Source: an uncultured Methanomicrobiales archaeon
GTDB lineage: Archaea; Halobacteriota; Methanomicrobia; Methanomicrobiales; Methanospirillaceae
DNA length: 64,000 bases
Direction: 5' to 3'
Assembly: GCA_903926075.1 (NCBI GenBank)
Contig: CAIYHQ010000050.1
Location: 80,936-144,935, forward strand
The notes beneath the pieces are model-generated. The model saw only the letters and a list, made by a program, of their open reading frames with translations. It had not been told where the DNA came from and searched no databases. Shown here one piece after another: positions 45,191 to 54,181 of the stretch; position 1 is the stretch's first letter; each line of letters starts with the position of its first letter. The position numbers were made by a program, and so were the translations under genes.

Positions 45191-45617
45191 ATATCAATTT
45201 GGACGTGGAATCGGGACCAGGCTTATTACTGATGAATGTTCTGTCATTCATAGCAGAAGCGGTGATGTGAGACAGATCCTCCTCAACGGGAAGCATCTTG
45301 TAACATTAAGGGCACATGACGGGCGTCTTACATTGGGACTTGAAGGTGCAACCCGTCTTCATTCATTGCTTCCAGCGCCACTTTATCGTGTTACAGTTGC
45401 CGAACCGTTTCAGGAATTTATAAAAAAAGGAAAAAATGTATTTGCAAAGCATGTGACAGATGCAGACTCTCAAATAAGCCCTTATGATGAGGTGCTTGTT
45501 GTATTGTCGGATGATACATTTGTTGCAACAGGTTCGGCCGTTCTTTCAGGGGACGAAATGCTTTCATTTAAGTATGGAGTCGCCGTAAAAGTAAGGAAAG
45601 GGAGAGAAGAGTTATGA
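45141..45617 (+). CDS. PUA-domain protein
   Basis: 158 residues: an N-terminal archaeal PreTGT-like part (IRRVQRIAEYQFGRGIGTRLI ... GDVRQILLNGKHLVTLRAHDGRLTLGLEG) and a C-terminal PUA RNA-binding domain (KGKNVFAKHVTDADSQISPYDEVLVVLSDDTFVATGSAVLSGDEM in pieces). It resembles the C-terminal half of archaeosine tRNA-guanine transglycosylase but has no catalytic domain, so it is probably a stand-alone tRNA-binding protein. It begins inside the RecJ-like gene and its stop overlaps the NAC gene. Confidence 0.8.
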   Translation: MKFSEDNCIRRVQRIAEYQFGRGIGTRLITDECSVIHSRSGDVRQILLNGKHLVTLRAHDGRLTLGLEGATRLHSLLPAPLYRVTVAEPFQEFIKKGKNVFAKHVTDADSQISPYDEVLVVLSDDTFVATGSAVLSGDEMLSFKYGVAVKVRKGREEL

Positions 45618-45955
45618 TTCCCGGTAATATTAATCCAAAACGCATGAAACAGATGATGAAGCAGCTAGGCATGGATGTACAGCCGATTGAAAACGTTGAA
45701 AGAATAGTAATCAGCACTTCAGAAGGGCAATATATCTTTGACTCGGCAGAGGTTACGATAATGAAAATGCAGGGGAATGTGTCCTATCAGATAACCGGTG
45801 ATCCGGTTTTTGAGGAGAAAAGGGCAGAAATTCCCGAATCTGATATCGCACTTGTTATCGAACAGACTGGTTCCGCTCCTGAAGAGGTAAGGGCTGCACT
45901 TACTGAAACGAAAGGAGACATTGCTGAAGCAATTATCAGGCTCGCGAAAGAATGA
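45614..45955 (+). CDS. nac: Nascent polypeptide-associated complex protein
   Basis: 113-residue archaeal NAC: KRMKQMMKQLGMDVQPIENVERIVI opens the NAC beta-barrel domain, and the C-terminal 40 residues form a UBA domain (ESDIALVIEQTGSAPEEVRAALTETKGDIAEAI in part). It binds nascent chains at the exit tunnel. ATGA overlaps with both neighbours. Confidence 0.94.
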   Translation: MIPGNINPKRMKQMMKQLGMDVQPIENVERIVISTSEGQYIFDSAEVTIMKMQGNVSYQITGDPVFEEKRAEIPESDIALVIEQTGSAPEEVRAALTETKGDIAEAIIRLAKE

Positions 45956-46677
45956 TAGAAACTGGAGACAGGATTCTTCTCTGCGGCAGTGGAAGGGAAT
46001 ATTACCAGAAAGCCGGGGCCGGGAGACTTGAGACCGATCTTGGTTACATCGATCTTGAGTCAATTATAGGTCTCTCTGAAGGTGATACCGTCCTTTCACA
46101 CAAAGGAGTCGCTTTTTTATTACGTATACCCAGACCTCCTGATCATTTTGCACATCTTCGTCGGAGCGGGGCACCAATGCTCCCTAAAGACATAGGTTAT
46201 GTAATTGGGGCAACAGGCATGAACCGTAATGACATAGTGCTTGATGCCGGTACAGGAAGTGGAATCGCTGCAGTTTACTTTGGAGGAATAGCAAAAGAAG
46301 TCGTCACCTATGAAAAGAGGCCTGAATTTGCAAGTATTGCAGCTGAAAATATGAAAGAAGCCGGGCTTTCAAATGTAGAAGTGATAGCCCGCGACATCCT
46401 TGATGCAACAGGGAAATTTGACATTGTCCACCTCGATATGATGCTTGAACCGGTTCACATACAGCATGCCTATGGTCTTCTTAAAGAAGGGGGTTTCTTT
46501 GCATCATACACGCCTTTTCTCGAACAGACATTTACCGTTATTGAAACTGCACGAAGTCTCTTCTCTCACGTAAATACGTACGAGTGCATTGAAAGAGAAC
46601 TTTCGAGAAGTTCACGTGGAACAAGGCCTTCTACAAGGGTCGGGCATAGTGGTTATATTACAATTGCACGAAAATGA
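45952..46677 (+). CDS. trmI: tRNA (adenine-N1)-methyltransferase TrmI
   Basis: 241-residue SAM-dependent enzyme that makes m1A at tRNA positions 57/58. A small N-terminal beta domain is followed by GAPMLPKDIGYVIGATGM and the Rossmann fold with SAM motif VLDAGTGSGIAAVYFGG; VHLDMMLEP is the catalytic-region motif. Last gene of the RecJ-PUA-NAC-TrmI operon. Confidence 0.92.
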   Translation: MIETGDRILLCGSGREYYQKAGAGRLETDLGYIDLESIIGLSEGDTVLSHKGVAFLLRIPRPPDHFAHLRRSGAPMLPKDIGYVIGATGMNRNDIVLDAGTGSGIAAVYFGGIAKEVVTYEKRPEFASIAAENMKEAGLSNVEVIARDILDATGKFDIVHLDMMLEPVHIQHAYGLLKEGGFFASYTPFLEQTFTVIETARSLFSHVNTYECIERELSRSSRGTRPSTRVGHSGYITIARK

Positions 46678-46790
46678 AAATTTCATTTTTGAAAAACTGA
46701 CTGATACTCATTGTAATTTATTACGAACAGATGTATTAATCAGGACTAAAGATAATTATTTTAATAAGATTGGATTAGTGGGAGACATTG

Positions 46791-47483
46791 ATGGATAGAC
46801 AAATTCTGAAAGTTGGGTTCATGGCTCTCATTCTGCTTGGGATAATTATATTTTCGGATGTAGCATTTGCGGACCCAGGGTCTTCTTCATTTTCAGGAAA
46901 AGAGTTTACGAAAAATCTTGAGGCATGTCCCTGCAACTGCCCTTTTACTGGAACCTCCGCAAATGCTTCCTGTATACCATTATGTCCTTTTGGTCAGGGT
47001 GGAGGTATTAACAAGTATTACACGTACCGTACTACAACTCCGAATTTTTCCGCGAGTGAAACAATCGGCCCTGCCCCGCTTACAGTAAAATTCCGCGACC
47101 TCTCAAGAAGTACAATGAGTAGTTGGCTCTGGGATTTTGGCGATGGAACCACGTCATCCGAACAGAACCCAATCCATACCTATGAACATGAAGGTACCTA
47201 CAGTGTGACCCTTGTCCTTGGTGGAGGCAACACTGATACGATATCCGGGACTCAACAGATAACAGAGGGAGCATGGGCAGGTTCAACGAGTACAGGGACT
47301 TTTTCATATTCATCCGGTACTCAGGTATCATGGACAAAAAAAGATTTTATAACGGTAACCGGGAGTGAACAGCCAAAGCCCGAGTCAATAAACCTCGTTC
47401 CTGAAAATAAAACTGTTTCAACTAATAATTCAATTAAAAATTCAACACCCGTCTTAAAAAATAAAACAAAGATTAAGAAGTAA
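46791..47483 (+). CDS. Secreted protein with a Cys-rich N-terminus and one PKD domain
   Basis: 230 residues. Signal peptide (MALILLGIIIFSDVAFADP); then a short cysteine cluster ACPCNCPFTGTSANASCIPLC (residues about 41-61, five cysteines); then one PKD domain (GPAPLTVKFRDLSRSTMSSWLWDFGDGTTS ... NPIHTYEHEGTYSVTLVL); then a polar, Asn/Lys-rich tail ending in KIKK with no membrane anchor. PKD domains are extracellular protein-protein modules. The cysteine cluster is unusual; lipid attachment or disulfide bonds are possible. The ATG follows a GTGGGAGAC ribosome-binding site. Confidence 0.72.
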   Translation: MDRQILKVGFMALILLGIIIFSDVAFADPGSSSFSGKEFTKNLEACPCNCPFTGTSANASCIPLCPFGQGGGINKYYTYRTTTPNFSASETIGPAPLTVKFRDLSRSTMSSWLWDFGDGTTSSEQNPIHTYEHEGTYSVTLVLGGGNTDTISGTQQITEGAWAGSTSTGTFSYSSGTQVSWTKKDFITVTGSEQPKPESINLVPENKTVSTNNSIKNSTPVLKNKTKIKK

Positions 47484-47560
47484 ATATCACTCTAAATTTT
47501 TTTTTTGAAATCCTTTCTTCAGGGATCTTTTAATAGAAAATTGTCGAACTGATATGGTTA

Positions 47561-47950
47561 ATGGTAATAAATGCGAACGCCGATTTAAATGAAAATATAT
47601 CTAAACTCTCTGATAAGGACAAAAAAGAGCGGGCAGATGCAGTTAACGCTTTAGTCCAGATAGGAAAACCTGCTGTATCACGATTAGTCCTCCTGCTTTC
47701 GGATACTGACTGGAAAGTCAGGTACAGGGCCCTTGAAGCCCTTGGACGGATTGGTGACACGTCAATTATCCCTGATATAATAATGCTTCTTACGGATGAG
47801 AAAGATCATGTCAGATATATGGCAGTAAAATCACTTGGTCTCCTGAATGTCAGTGAGGTATCGGCTGCCCTAATTCCGCTTGTTAATGATGAAAATCCAT
47901 ATGTGAGGAGGGCAGCAGAAGAATCAATAAAAAAATTAGCAGGTAAATAA
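47561..47950 (+). CDS. HEAT-repeat protein
   Basis: 129-residue soluble helical protein made of about three HEAT/PBS-lyase repeats (KKERADAVNALVQIGKPAVSRLVLLLSD; WKVRYRALEALGRIGDTSIIPDIIMLLTD; HVRYMAVKSLGLLNVSEVSAALIPLVND) and a final partial one. Such scaffolds bind proteins or tetrapyrrole-containing partners; the partner is unknown. The start is the ATG at 47561. It is convergent with metG. Confidence 0.78.
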   Translation: MVINANADLNENISKLSDKDKKERADAVNALVQIGKPAVSRLVLLLSDTDWKVRYRALEALGRIGDTSIIPDIIMLLTDEKDHVRYMAVKSLGLLNVSEVSAALIPLVNDENPYVRRAAEESIKKLAGK

Positions 47951-47960
47951 TCAAAAAAAT

Positions 47961-49952
47961 TTAACGGATTTTTGTCCCGTTTTCTACATCCCGTAAAGGA
48001 ATGAGAAGGGATGCTTCGTCTCCGGCTGCAAGGATCATACCTCTGCTTTCGATACCAAAAATCTTTGCAGGTGCAAGGTTTACAAGTACTACCACATGCT
48101 TCCCTACAAGATCATCGGTTGAATAAAACTGTGATATCCCACTCACTATCTGCCTGACCTCTTCACCGATATCTACCATAAGTTTGAGAAGTTTAGTGGA
48201 CTTGGGGACAGCTTCGGCTGATAAAATCTTACCAATTTTAATATCAAGGCGATGGAAGTCATCAATATTGACAAGTTCTTCTTTTAAACTTTTTTTATCT
48301 GCGATTTTAACACGCTCCGAGAGAGTATCTGATAATTTTTGAACCATTTCATCATCTATCTTATGGAAGAGAATTGTAGGATTTTTCAGCCCGCCAGCCT
48401 TCAGTTGTATTCCGGTCTCTGGAATGTGGCTGTCTGACACGGTGTCCTCACATCCCATTTGTTCCCACAAACCCTGGGCGAGGTCTGGAATAAGAGGTTC
48501 AATTAATATTGTGAGTGCTTTAACGAGCTGGAGACAATTCAGAATGACTAGCGACGCCTCATTTTTATCTTTTTTTATGAGTTTCCAGGGTTCGTTTGTC
48601 TGGATATAATTATTTCCAAACGCGGCAAGGCCCATTATTGAATCTACCGTAAATTTGAAATCATATTCATTCATTGCGGAATCTACAATGGATATTGTCT
48701 CGCGGATTTTTGCTAATATCTCTTCTGAGACCTCACCTTCCGGAATACCTCCAAATTTCGAATTTGCAATGGAGAGGGTCCGGTAAGTAAAATTTCCAAG
48801 GATATTTACAAGTTCATTATTTATACGCTCCTGAAATGCACTCCACGAAAAATTCAGTTCCTTTGTATGACTTGTATATGCGAGCAGGTAATACCTTAAA
48901 TAATCAGAAGAAAGCCCGGAGTCCAGGTAGTCTTCATTAGTCCAGACCACATATCCCCTTGATTTTGAAAATTTATGGTCATCTACTTTGAGCATACCAC
49001 TTGCGACAACAGCATCAGGTAGATTGTATCCAGCCCCTTTGAGAAGTGCAGGCCAGAATATGCAGTGGTGATAAACGATGTCTCCACCAATAAAATGGAT
49101 GACCTCACCATTTTCACGGCACCAGAGGTCCTGCCAGTCTTTTCCATTCTCTTTTGCCCATTCTTCTGTGAACGCAATATAACCAATCGGGGCATCAACC
49201 CATACATATACTACAAGATCACTCCGGCCAGGGAACTTCACACCCCAATCAAGTGTCCTAGTGATACACCAATCGTGAAGTGAGTCATTCACCCATCCAA
49301 GTGAGTAGTTTCGTGCATTCTGGGTACCTTTAAGTTTCGGAAGATAGTCTTTTAGAAAATCCTTAAACTCACTTAATTTAAAGAAAAAGTGTTCCTGGTC
49401 CCGGAATTCTGATTTAGTCCCGCAGACTGTGCAGGTAGGGTTTTTTATTTCTCCAGGTTCAAGGTGCTTTCCACAACCCTGGTCGCACTCGTCTCCGCGT
49501 GCAATGGCCCCGCAATGAGGGCAGGTCCCCTCAACGTATCTGTCTGGTAAAAATCTCTGACACTTTGTGCAGTAGCACTGCTTTACAATTTCAGGGTATA
49601 CATAGCCTTTATCAATCAGTGTCTGCACGAGAGACCGGGTCCTGTGATGGTTAACCGGGTTGTCAGTCATACCAAAGTGGTCGAAGACAACATTCATCCG
49701 CCTGAAAGTCTCGTAAAAATGGGTGTGGAACCGTTCACAAAGTTCTCTAGGGGTTACCCCCTCTTTTTCAGCACTTACTACTACCGGGGTCCCATGGTTA
49801 TCTGACCCGCATATGAAGGTCACATTGTTACCTTTACGACGCATATATCTGACAAAAAAATCAGCAGGTACATACGTTCTCAGGTGACCTAGGTGGCAGG
49901 GCCCGTTTGTGTACGGGAGTCCGCAAGTGACGAGGAGTGACCTTCCATTCAT
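47961..49952 (-). CDS. metG: Methionyl-tRNA synthetase
   Basis: 663-residue class I synthetase. HIGH motif as PYTNGPCHLGH near the N-terminus and KMSKS as FSKSRG at about 331-336. The connective peptide carries cysteine pairs for two zinc sites (CYCTKC, CPHC, CDQGC, CTVC). The C-terminal 110 residues are a tRNA-binding EMAPII-like domain (FHRLDIKIGKILSAEAVPKSTKLLKLMVDIG in part), so that domain is fused rather than encoded separately. Confidence 0.96.
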   Translation of the reverse strand: MNGRSLLVTCGLPYTNGPCHLGHLRTYVPADFFVRYMRRKGNNVTFICGSDNHGTPVVVSAEKEGVTPRELCERFHTHFYETFRRMNVVFDHFGMTDNPVNHHRTRSLVQTLIDKGYVYPEIVKQCYCTKCQRFLPDRYVEGTCPHCGAIARGDECDQGCGKHLEPGEIKNPTCTVCGTKSEFRDQEHFFFKLSEFKDFLKDYLPKLKGTQNARNYSLGWVNDSLHDWCITRTLDWGVKFPGRSDLVVYVWVDAPIGYIAFTEEWAKENGKDWQDLWCRENGEVIHFIGGDIVYHHCIFWPALLKGAGYNLPDAVVASGMLKVDDHKFSKSRGYVVWTNEDYLDSGLSSDYLRYYLLAYTSHTKELNFSWSAFQERINNELVNILGNFTYRTLSIANSKFGGIPEGEVSEEILAKIRETISIVDSAMNEYDFKFTVDSIMGLAAFGNNYIQTNEPWKLIKKDKNEASLVILNCLQLVKALTILIEPLIPDLAQGLWEQMGCEDTVSDSHIPETGIQLKAGGLKNPTILFHKIDDEMVQKLSDTLSERVKIADKKSLKEELVNIDDFHRLDIKIGKILSAEAVPKSTKLLKLMVDIGEEVRQIVSGISQFYSTDDLVGKHVVVLVNLAPAKIFGIESRGMILAAGDEASLLIPLRDVENGTKIR

Positions 49953-49995
49953 CCCTATGTTTTTAGATTTAGTGACTTAAATATCATTGAGACAA

Positions 49996-50784
49996 ATGCC
50001 TAAAACCCTCACATTTAATAGACGGGGATTTGGTGGAGAATCGGATATTCTTACCAATGATGATCTTTCCCGTTTTATCGGACTTAAACGTGAACATGAA
50101 ACCGATATTACATCATTCCGGCTTTATCAGTCCATAGAACCCCAAATAGAGGCAGGGATTGAATATCCATGTGCGGGGGGGTTCTTTTATGATGGGAGGT
50201 TAAAAGAGGGAATTATCGGTTTAAATGAAAATATTGTAAAGGATGAGCTTGGTTATCATTCGAAACCATTTGAAGAAGACGCATCATTTATTCGTTCTAT
50301 TAAAAACGAGGCCTGGTTTGCCCTTCCATCGCCAGGTTCTCTGGGTTTTGTGAATCAATATTACAGGGACTCTCCTGAATTTCTTGAAGAACTCTGTAAA
50401 ATATATAATGGAATATTTCGTACAATGCGTGATAGTGGGATAAAGGGTCATATAATACATGCTGAACAGGTTGACGAGATAGAACTGGAACTCTTGTCAT
50501 CGAGAAAAGTAATATTTCTCGCAAAAAACCAGGCACAGGAGGATCTTCGGTTAATGCTTGAGTATCAAAAGACTATCGGGTTATTTTGTGAGTCAATCGC
50601 AGATCTTTTACCTCTCTTTGAAGAGGTCAAAATCCATAAAATAATTCCCATTGGTCCGGACGAAGGGAATATCAAAGATCTTCTTCAGTGGTTTGACCCG
50701 GAAAATATTGAGGTTGGCGGTTACTGTTCATGTGACTGTTCCTTATACTGGAAGAATCTTATTTCAGGCATGATCATACCCTGA
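49996..50784 (+). CDS. Unknown conserved-looking protein, 262 residues
   Basis: Not recognised. ATG at 49996 (MPKTLTFNRRGFGGESD) is preferred to the ORF start at 49987. The protein is soluble with mixed helix and strand, has segments such as AWFALPSPGSLGFVNQYYRD and GHIIHAEQVDEIELELL, and ends with a cysteine cluster GGYCSCDCSLYW about 15 residues from the C-terminus. The overall pattern (repeated short beta strands each followed by a helix, with acidic and His residues) would suit a barrel-type fold, but no catalytic signature is clear. It overlaps the convergent DHH gene by 11 bp at the 3' ends. Confidence 0.6.
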   Translation: MPKTLTFNRRGFGGESDILTNDDLSRFIGLKREHETDITSFRLYQSIEPQIEAGIEYPCAGGFFYDGRLKEGIIGLNENIVKDELGYHSKPFEEDASFIRSIKNEAWFALPSPGSLGFVNQYYRDSPEFLEELCKIYNGIFRTMRDSGIKGHIIHAEQVDEIELELLSSRKVIFLAKNQAQEDLRLMLEYQKTIGLFCESIADLLPLFEEVKIHKIIPIGPDEGNIKDLLQWFDPENIEVGGYCSCDCSLYWKNLISGMIIP

Positions 50785-51745
50785 TAGACTCTGCAAGGGC
50801 AGTAAATTGTTCAAAATGCCGTGACCTATGGAGAAGGGAGTAAGTGATTCGTTCCATAAAAGAAAATCTGAATGACCCTCCTGCCGCGACCGGATGCCCG
50901 CCTCCTTTGTATTCCCTGGCTATAATATGACTTATCGGCGGGACAGATCTTAATGAAAAGCGCCCGTCATGAGATATTATAACTTCCATATCCGTCATAA
51001 GCGAGTCACGTATAAAATGGGCAGTCTCGCTCGGATATCCATACATGGGGGCAAATGCAATTTTAAGGCGGTTACCCTGTACGATGGTGTGATCCAGGCT
51101 TTTCTGCATTTTTCTTTCCATATCAAGTTTAATGTCACGGTATTCACTCTCAACTTTTGAATCCGTGAGTTTACCGCTTAAAAACAAATCTCTGACGTAA
51201 TCGCGGTTTTTTTCCCTTTGAAGGACCAGTCCGAGCACTCCGGACCTTGGGTCCTTGTGGAGCCAGAGGTCATAGTCACAGACTGTTTCTGCAATCATTG
51301 ACGCATCTTTGTCACCAGGCATAATCTCTTTTGCACATATTCCACAGGCGCAGGTATGTGTATCTACTGTAATATGGTCGGCTATAATTTCAATGCGCCT
51401 TAATTCATCGTCCTGCCAGCGGTGATGATCACGCCATTCAACCTTCCATTTTTTAGCCTTAATTTTTTTCAAAAGATCTTCAATTCCGCGCGAATAACCG
51501 ATGTCACTAATTGAGAGAATTTTGCCCTCTCCATTATTATCCGATATCATTCGCATATAATAAGGAAATTTGCCTACAGAGCTCCAGATTGTAAATACAT
51601 TTTCATATTTCATCCGGTGGACCGTATCTGCCCCCACAGCATCAAGGTCGTTATGAGTAAGATGGACTATTGAATAATTGCGCGAGATTAAAGTCTCTCG
51701 TGTCTTGGTGTCATCAACCCCTTTTCTTCTACCTGGAAGGTGCAT
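50774..51745 (-). CDS. DHH-family phosphoesterase
   Basis: 323 residues with DHH-family motifs: VHLTHNDLDAVGADTVHR (motif I), SISDIGYSRG (II), WRDHHRWQDDE (III, DHH) and the DHHA1 GGGHPVAAGGSFRFSF at the C-terminus. Candidate activities are nanoRNA, pApA or cyclic-dinucleotide hydrolysis, or ssDNA exonuclease; the sequence does not decide. A second DHH protein, the RecJ-like gene at 43.8 kb, is longer and distinct. The true start may lie a few codons inside. Confidence 0.82.
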   Translation of the reverse strand: MHLPGRRKGVDDTKTRETLISRNYSIVHLTHNDLDAVGADTVHRMKYENVFTIWSSVGKFPYYMRMISDNNGEGKILSISDIGYSRGIEDLLKKIKAKKWKVEWRDHHRWQDDELRRIEIIADHITVDTHTCACGICAKEIMPGDKDASMIAETVCDYDLWLHKDPRSGVLGLVLQREKNRDYVRDLFLSGKLTDSKVESEYRDIKLDMERKMQKSLDHTIVQGNRLKIAFAPMYGYPSETAHFIRDSLMTDMEVIISHDGRFSLRSVPPISHIIAREYKGGGHPVAAGGSFRFSFMERITYSLLHRSRHFEQFTALAESIRV

Positions 51746-51887
51746 GGATATTAGTTCTCTTTACCGGGTTAATTAAAGCGTTGATAAGTCAACACAGGAT
51801 CTTAATTTTCGAAAAAAGCATATCATCCATGATGAGTGAAATCAACATACTTTATAATATCCTGGAGCCAACATTTAAGCCTGAATT

Positions 51888-51961
51888 GCCTCAGTAGCTC
51901 AGACTGGGAGAGCACCAGACTGAAGATCTGGCTGTCCCCGGTTCAAATCCGGGCTGAGGCA
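51888..51961 (+). tRNA. tRNA-Phe (anticodon GAA)
   Basis: Acceptor GCCTCAG/CTGAGGC with discriminator A, anticodon stem CCAGA/TCTGG with loop CTGAAGA, T arm CCCGG-TTCAAAT-CCGGG. No CCA encoded, no intron. Confidence 0.94.
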
Positions 51962-52275
51962 TCTGCTTTTTGTTTTCATATCTTTCTCTTCTTTTGGGTT
52001 TATTTCAGACTCCTTTTTTAGCGTCGAAAGCATCCTTTTACCGTATCTTAACTTAGTGAAGGTAAGAAGTTCTGAAACACGCCTGGGTGGCTTAAATTTC
52101 AATTATAAACACAAATTAACGCTAAATTTGATTATATTTATTCTTAACTGAAAGAAAGTCCCTAAAAATTATCACCTCCTTATGAATTCATTAAAAAAAT
52201 TTTTCTTGCAACTTTTCATTGCATCAGTCAATAGGAAAATATTTTTAGATAATCAATGAGGTTAAATTAGTAGTA
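51962..52275. other. AT-rich gap, no gene seen
   Basis: About 310 bp between tRNA-Phe and the 52.3-kb unknown gene. A T-run after the tRNA (near 52013-52019) could end its transcript. Short A/T tracts occur, but no convincing ORF, RNA gene or repeat was found. An AAATATTTTT element near 52235 may be part of the promoter for the next gene. Confidence 0.5.
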
Positions 52276-52701
52276 ATGGAAATTATTGGACCCGGATTAA
52301 CTTACCTTTCCGACGAAGATATAAAATTTTTACATAGTGGAGCAGAGTATTTCAATATATTATTGCCGGTTTCCAACGGGTATATGGCTGCTTTGCAAAA
52401 TCATAATGAATTTCTTATGATTTTTTATTCAGAATCATGTATCTCAATTACCAATAAATTTCTCCCGATAATATCCGGTTATCAGGTATCCGATAAAGTT
52501 CGGTTACTTCAGAATGAACTTATACTTGAAATGGAATCACATCGTTCAGCACAGGATAATTATTTGCAATCGATACAATGTCAGGATCTAGAGCAAAAAG
52601 TAGTGTTCCTAAAAACTTCGTTTAACGAACTTACCAAAGCAACTAAACATTTTAATAAAATTAAGGTAATTGAAAATCAATTGAAAATTAATTTTATTTA
52701 A
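52276..52701 (+). CDS. Small unknown protein
   Basis: 141 residues, not recognised. Soluble, with a helical, partly coiled-coil C-terminal half (LLQNELILEMESHRSAQDNY ... VVFLKTSFNELTKATKHFNKI). Base composition is more AT-rich than the metabolic genes around it, like the following glycosyltransferase and binding protein, which hints at a lineage-specific or transferred segment. The ATG lacks a clear ribosome-binding site. It could be a real short gene; support is the ORF length and non-random composition only. Confidence 0.5.
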   Translation: MEIIGPGLTYLSDEDIKFLHSGAEYFNILLPVSNGYMAALQNHNEFLMIFYSESCISITNKFLPIISGYQVSDKVRLLQNELILEMESHRSAQDNYLQSIQCQDLEQKVVFLKTSFNELTKATKHFNKIKVIENQLKINFI

Positions 52702-52952
52702 TAGAAATTCTCTTAATTTAAAGGTTCATTCATGAATATAACCCGATAAAGTTTATGAGAACTGTAACATATATTGGGTAGATATTGATACTTTTTTTTA
52801 AAAATATTTGAAAAGTGAGGACTACAAACCCAAGCTCTGGTAAATCCTCAAACGAGAAGCCGGTTGTCTCAACTTTAAATAACACAGTGACGAATACAAA
52901 TAATATTCCCATAAATAATTTGCATCCGGGTCTCGTTTCAACGTGAAAAACT

Positions 52953-54029
52953 GTGAAAATTGCAATTTTCCATGATTATTTTGGAACTGTCGGCGGTGGT
53001 GAAAAGGTAGCAATAGAGATGGCTAGGATTCTGGATGCTGATATTATTACAACCGATATTGATGCAATAAAAAAAATTGACCAACAAGTCCGGGTGATAA
53101 GCCTTGGGAAAACGATAAAATTCCCGCCATTAAAGCAAATATCTGCAACAATTCGGTATTATTTCTCAGATTTTTCAGATAAATATAATCTGTTCATATT
53201 CACAGGGAACTGGAGTACTGCGGCAGCTCACAGACATCATCCCAATGTTTGGTATTGTCATACACCGGTCCGGGCATTTTATGATCTTTATAAAACTTTT
53301 TTAGCAAGACAGAATTTTATAATACGGCAGTTGTTTCGTTTTTGGGTATATTTCAACCGGATTTTTGATCAACACTCGGTAATTAAGGTAGATCGTATAT
53401 TTGCCAATTCACAAAATGTGCAGAAAAGAGTCTTAAAATTTCATAACCGCTGTTCGGATGTTATCTATCCACCAGTTGAAATATCACTATATCACTGTAT
53501 TGAGTATGGTAACTTCTGGCTTTCTGTGAACCGTTTATATCCTGAGAAGAGAATAGACCTTCAGATAGAAGTCTTCAGGCAATTACCCAAAGATCAACTG
53601 ATTATTGTCGGAGGATATTCCACCGGTGACCATGCATCTCAATATGTTGAAAAGATCCGCAAAGACCTACCCTCCAATGTAACACTCCTTGGTGAAGTAT
53701 CCAGCGAAGAGATTATGGACTTATATGCCAGGTGTAAAGCATTCATTTGCACAGCTCTTGATGAGGATTACGGAATTACACCACTTGAAGCGATGGCAAG
53801 CGGGAAGCCGGTCGTTGCAGTTGATGAAGGAGGGTTTCGGGAGACGGTTACAGATAAAACTGGTTTGCTTGTCGAACCGTCGATAGACTCACTTGTTAAA
53901 GCCATAAGAATTATAGGTACTAACCCTGAAAGATATAGGGAAGCCTGCCTTATACGGGCAATGGAATTTGATCTGGCCCGATTTAATACTGAATTGAAAA
54001 ATAAGTTATTAATAAAATCAAGTAATTGA
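52953..54029 (+). CDS. Family 4-type glycosyltransferase
   Basis: 358 residues with the GT-B fold of GT4 enzymes: an N-terminal acceptor half starting MKIAIFHDYFGTVGGGEKVAIEMA and a C-terminal nucleotide-sugar half (YPEKRIDLQIEVFRQLPKDQLIIVGG; FICTALDEDYGITPLEAMASGKPVVAVDEGG, the E-x7-E motif). It probably adds a hexose to a surface glycan or glycolipid. Starts with GTG at 52953. It stands alone; the 250-bp gap upstream has a Ser/Thr/Asn-rich open frame (about 52822-52941) that may be the remnant tail of a surface protein. Confidence 0.85.
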   Translation: MKIAIFHDYFGTVGGGEKVAIEMARILDADIITTDIDAIKKIDQQVRVISLGKTIKFPPLKQISATIRYYFSDFSDKYNLFIFTGNWSTAAAHRHHPNVWYCHTPVRAFYDLYKTFLARQNFIIRQLFRFWVYFNRIFDQHSVIKVDRIFANSQNVQKRVLKFHNRCSDVIYPPVEISLYHCIEYGNFWLSVNRLYPEKRIDLQIEVFRQLPKDQLIIVGGYSTGDHASQYVEKIRKDLPSNVTLLGEVSSEEIMDLYARCKAFICTALDEDYGITPLEAMASGKPVVAVDEGGFRETVTDKTGLLVEPSIDSLVKAIRIIGTNPERYREACLIRAMEFDLARFNTELKNKLLIKSSN

Positions 54030-54181
54030 GATTAAATTTAGATAATACAAATGTTAATGATGAAATTGACCTTGTCTAGTTTTAAGGTTTTTTCACAACT
54101 TGTATGCCCTTGGAATCAATAACTTTAATACTGGCACTCAATTTGAAACGATTTATTACTGGATGAACAGATATAATAATT

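Noticed and set aside
52822..52941. Short Ser/Thr/Asn-rich open frame before the glycosyltransferase
   Set aside because: It looks like the tail of a surface protein, but it has no start, no signal peptide and no upstream continuation, so it is too short to call even as a pseudogene.
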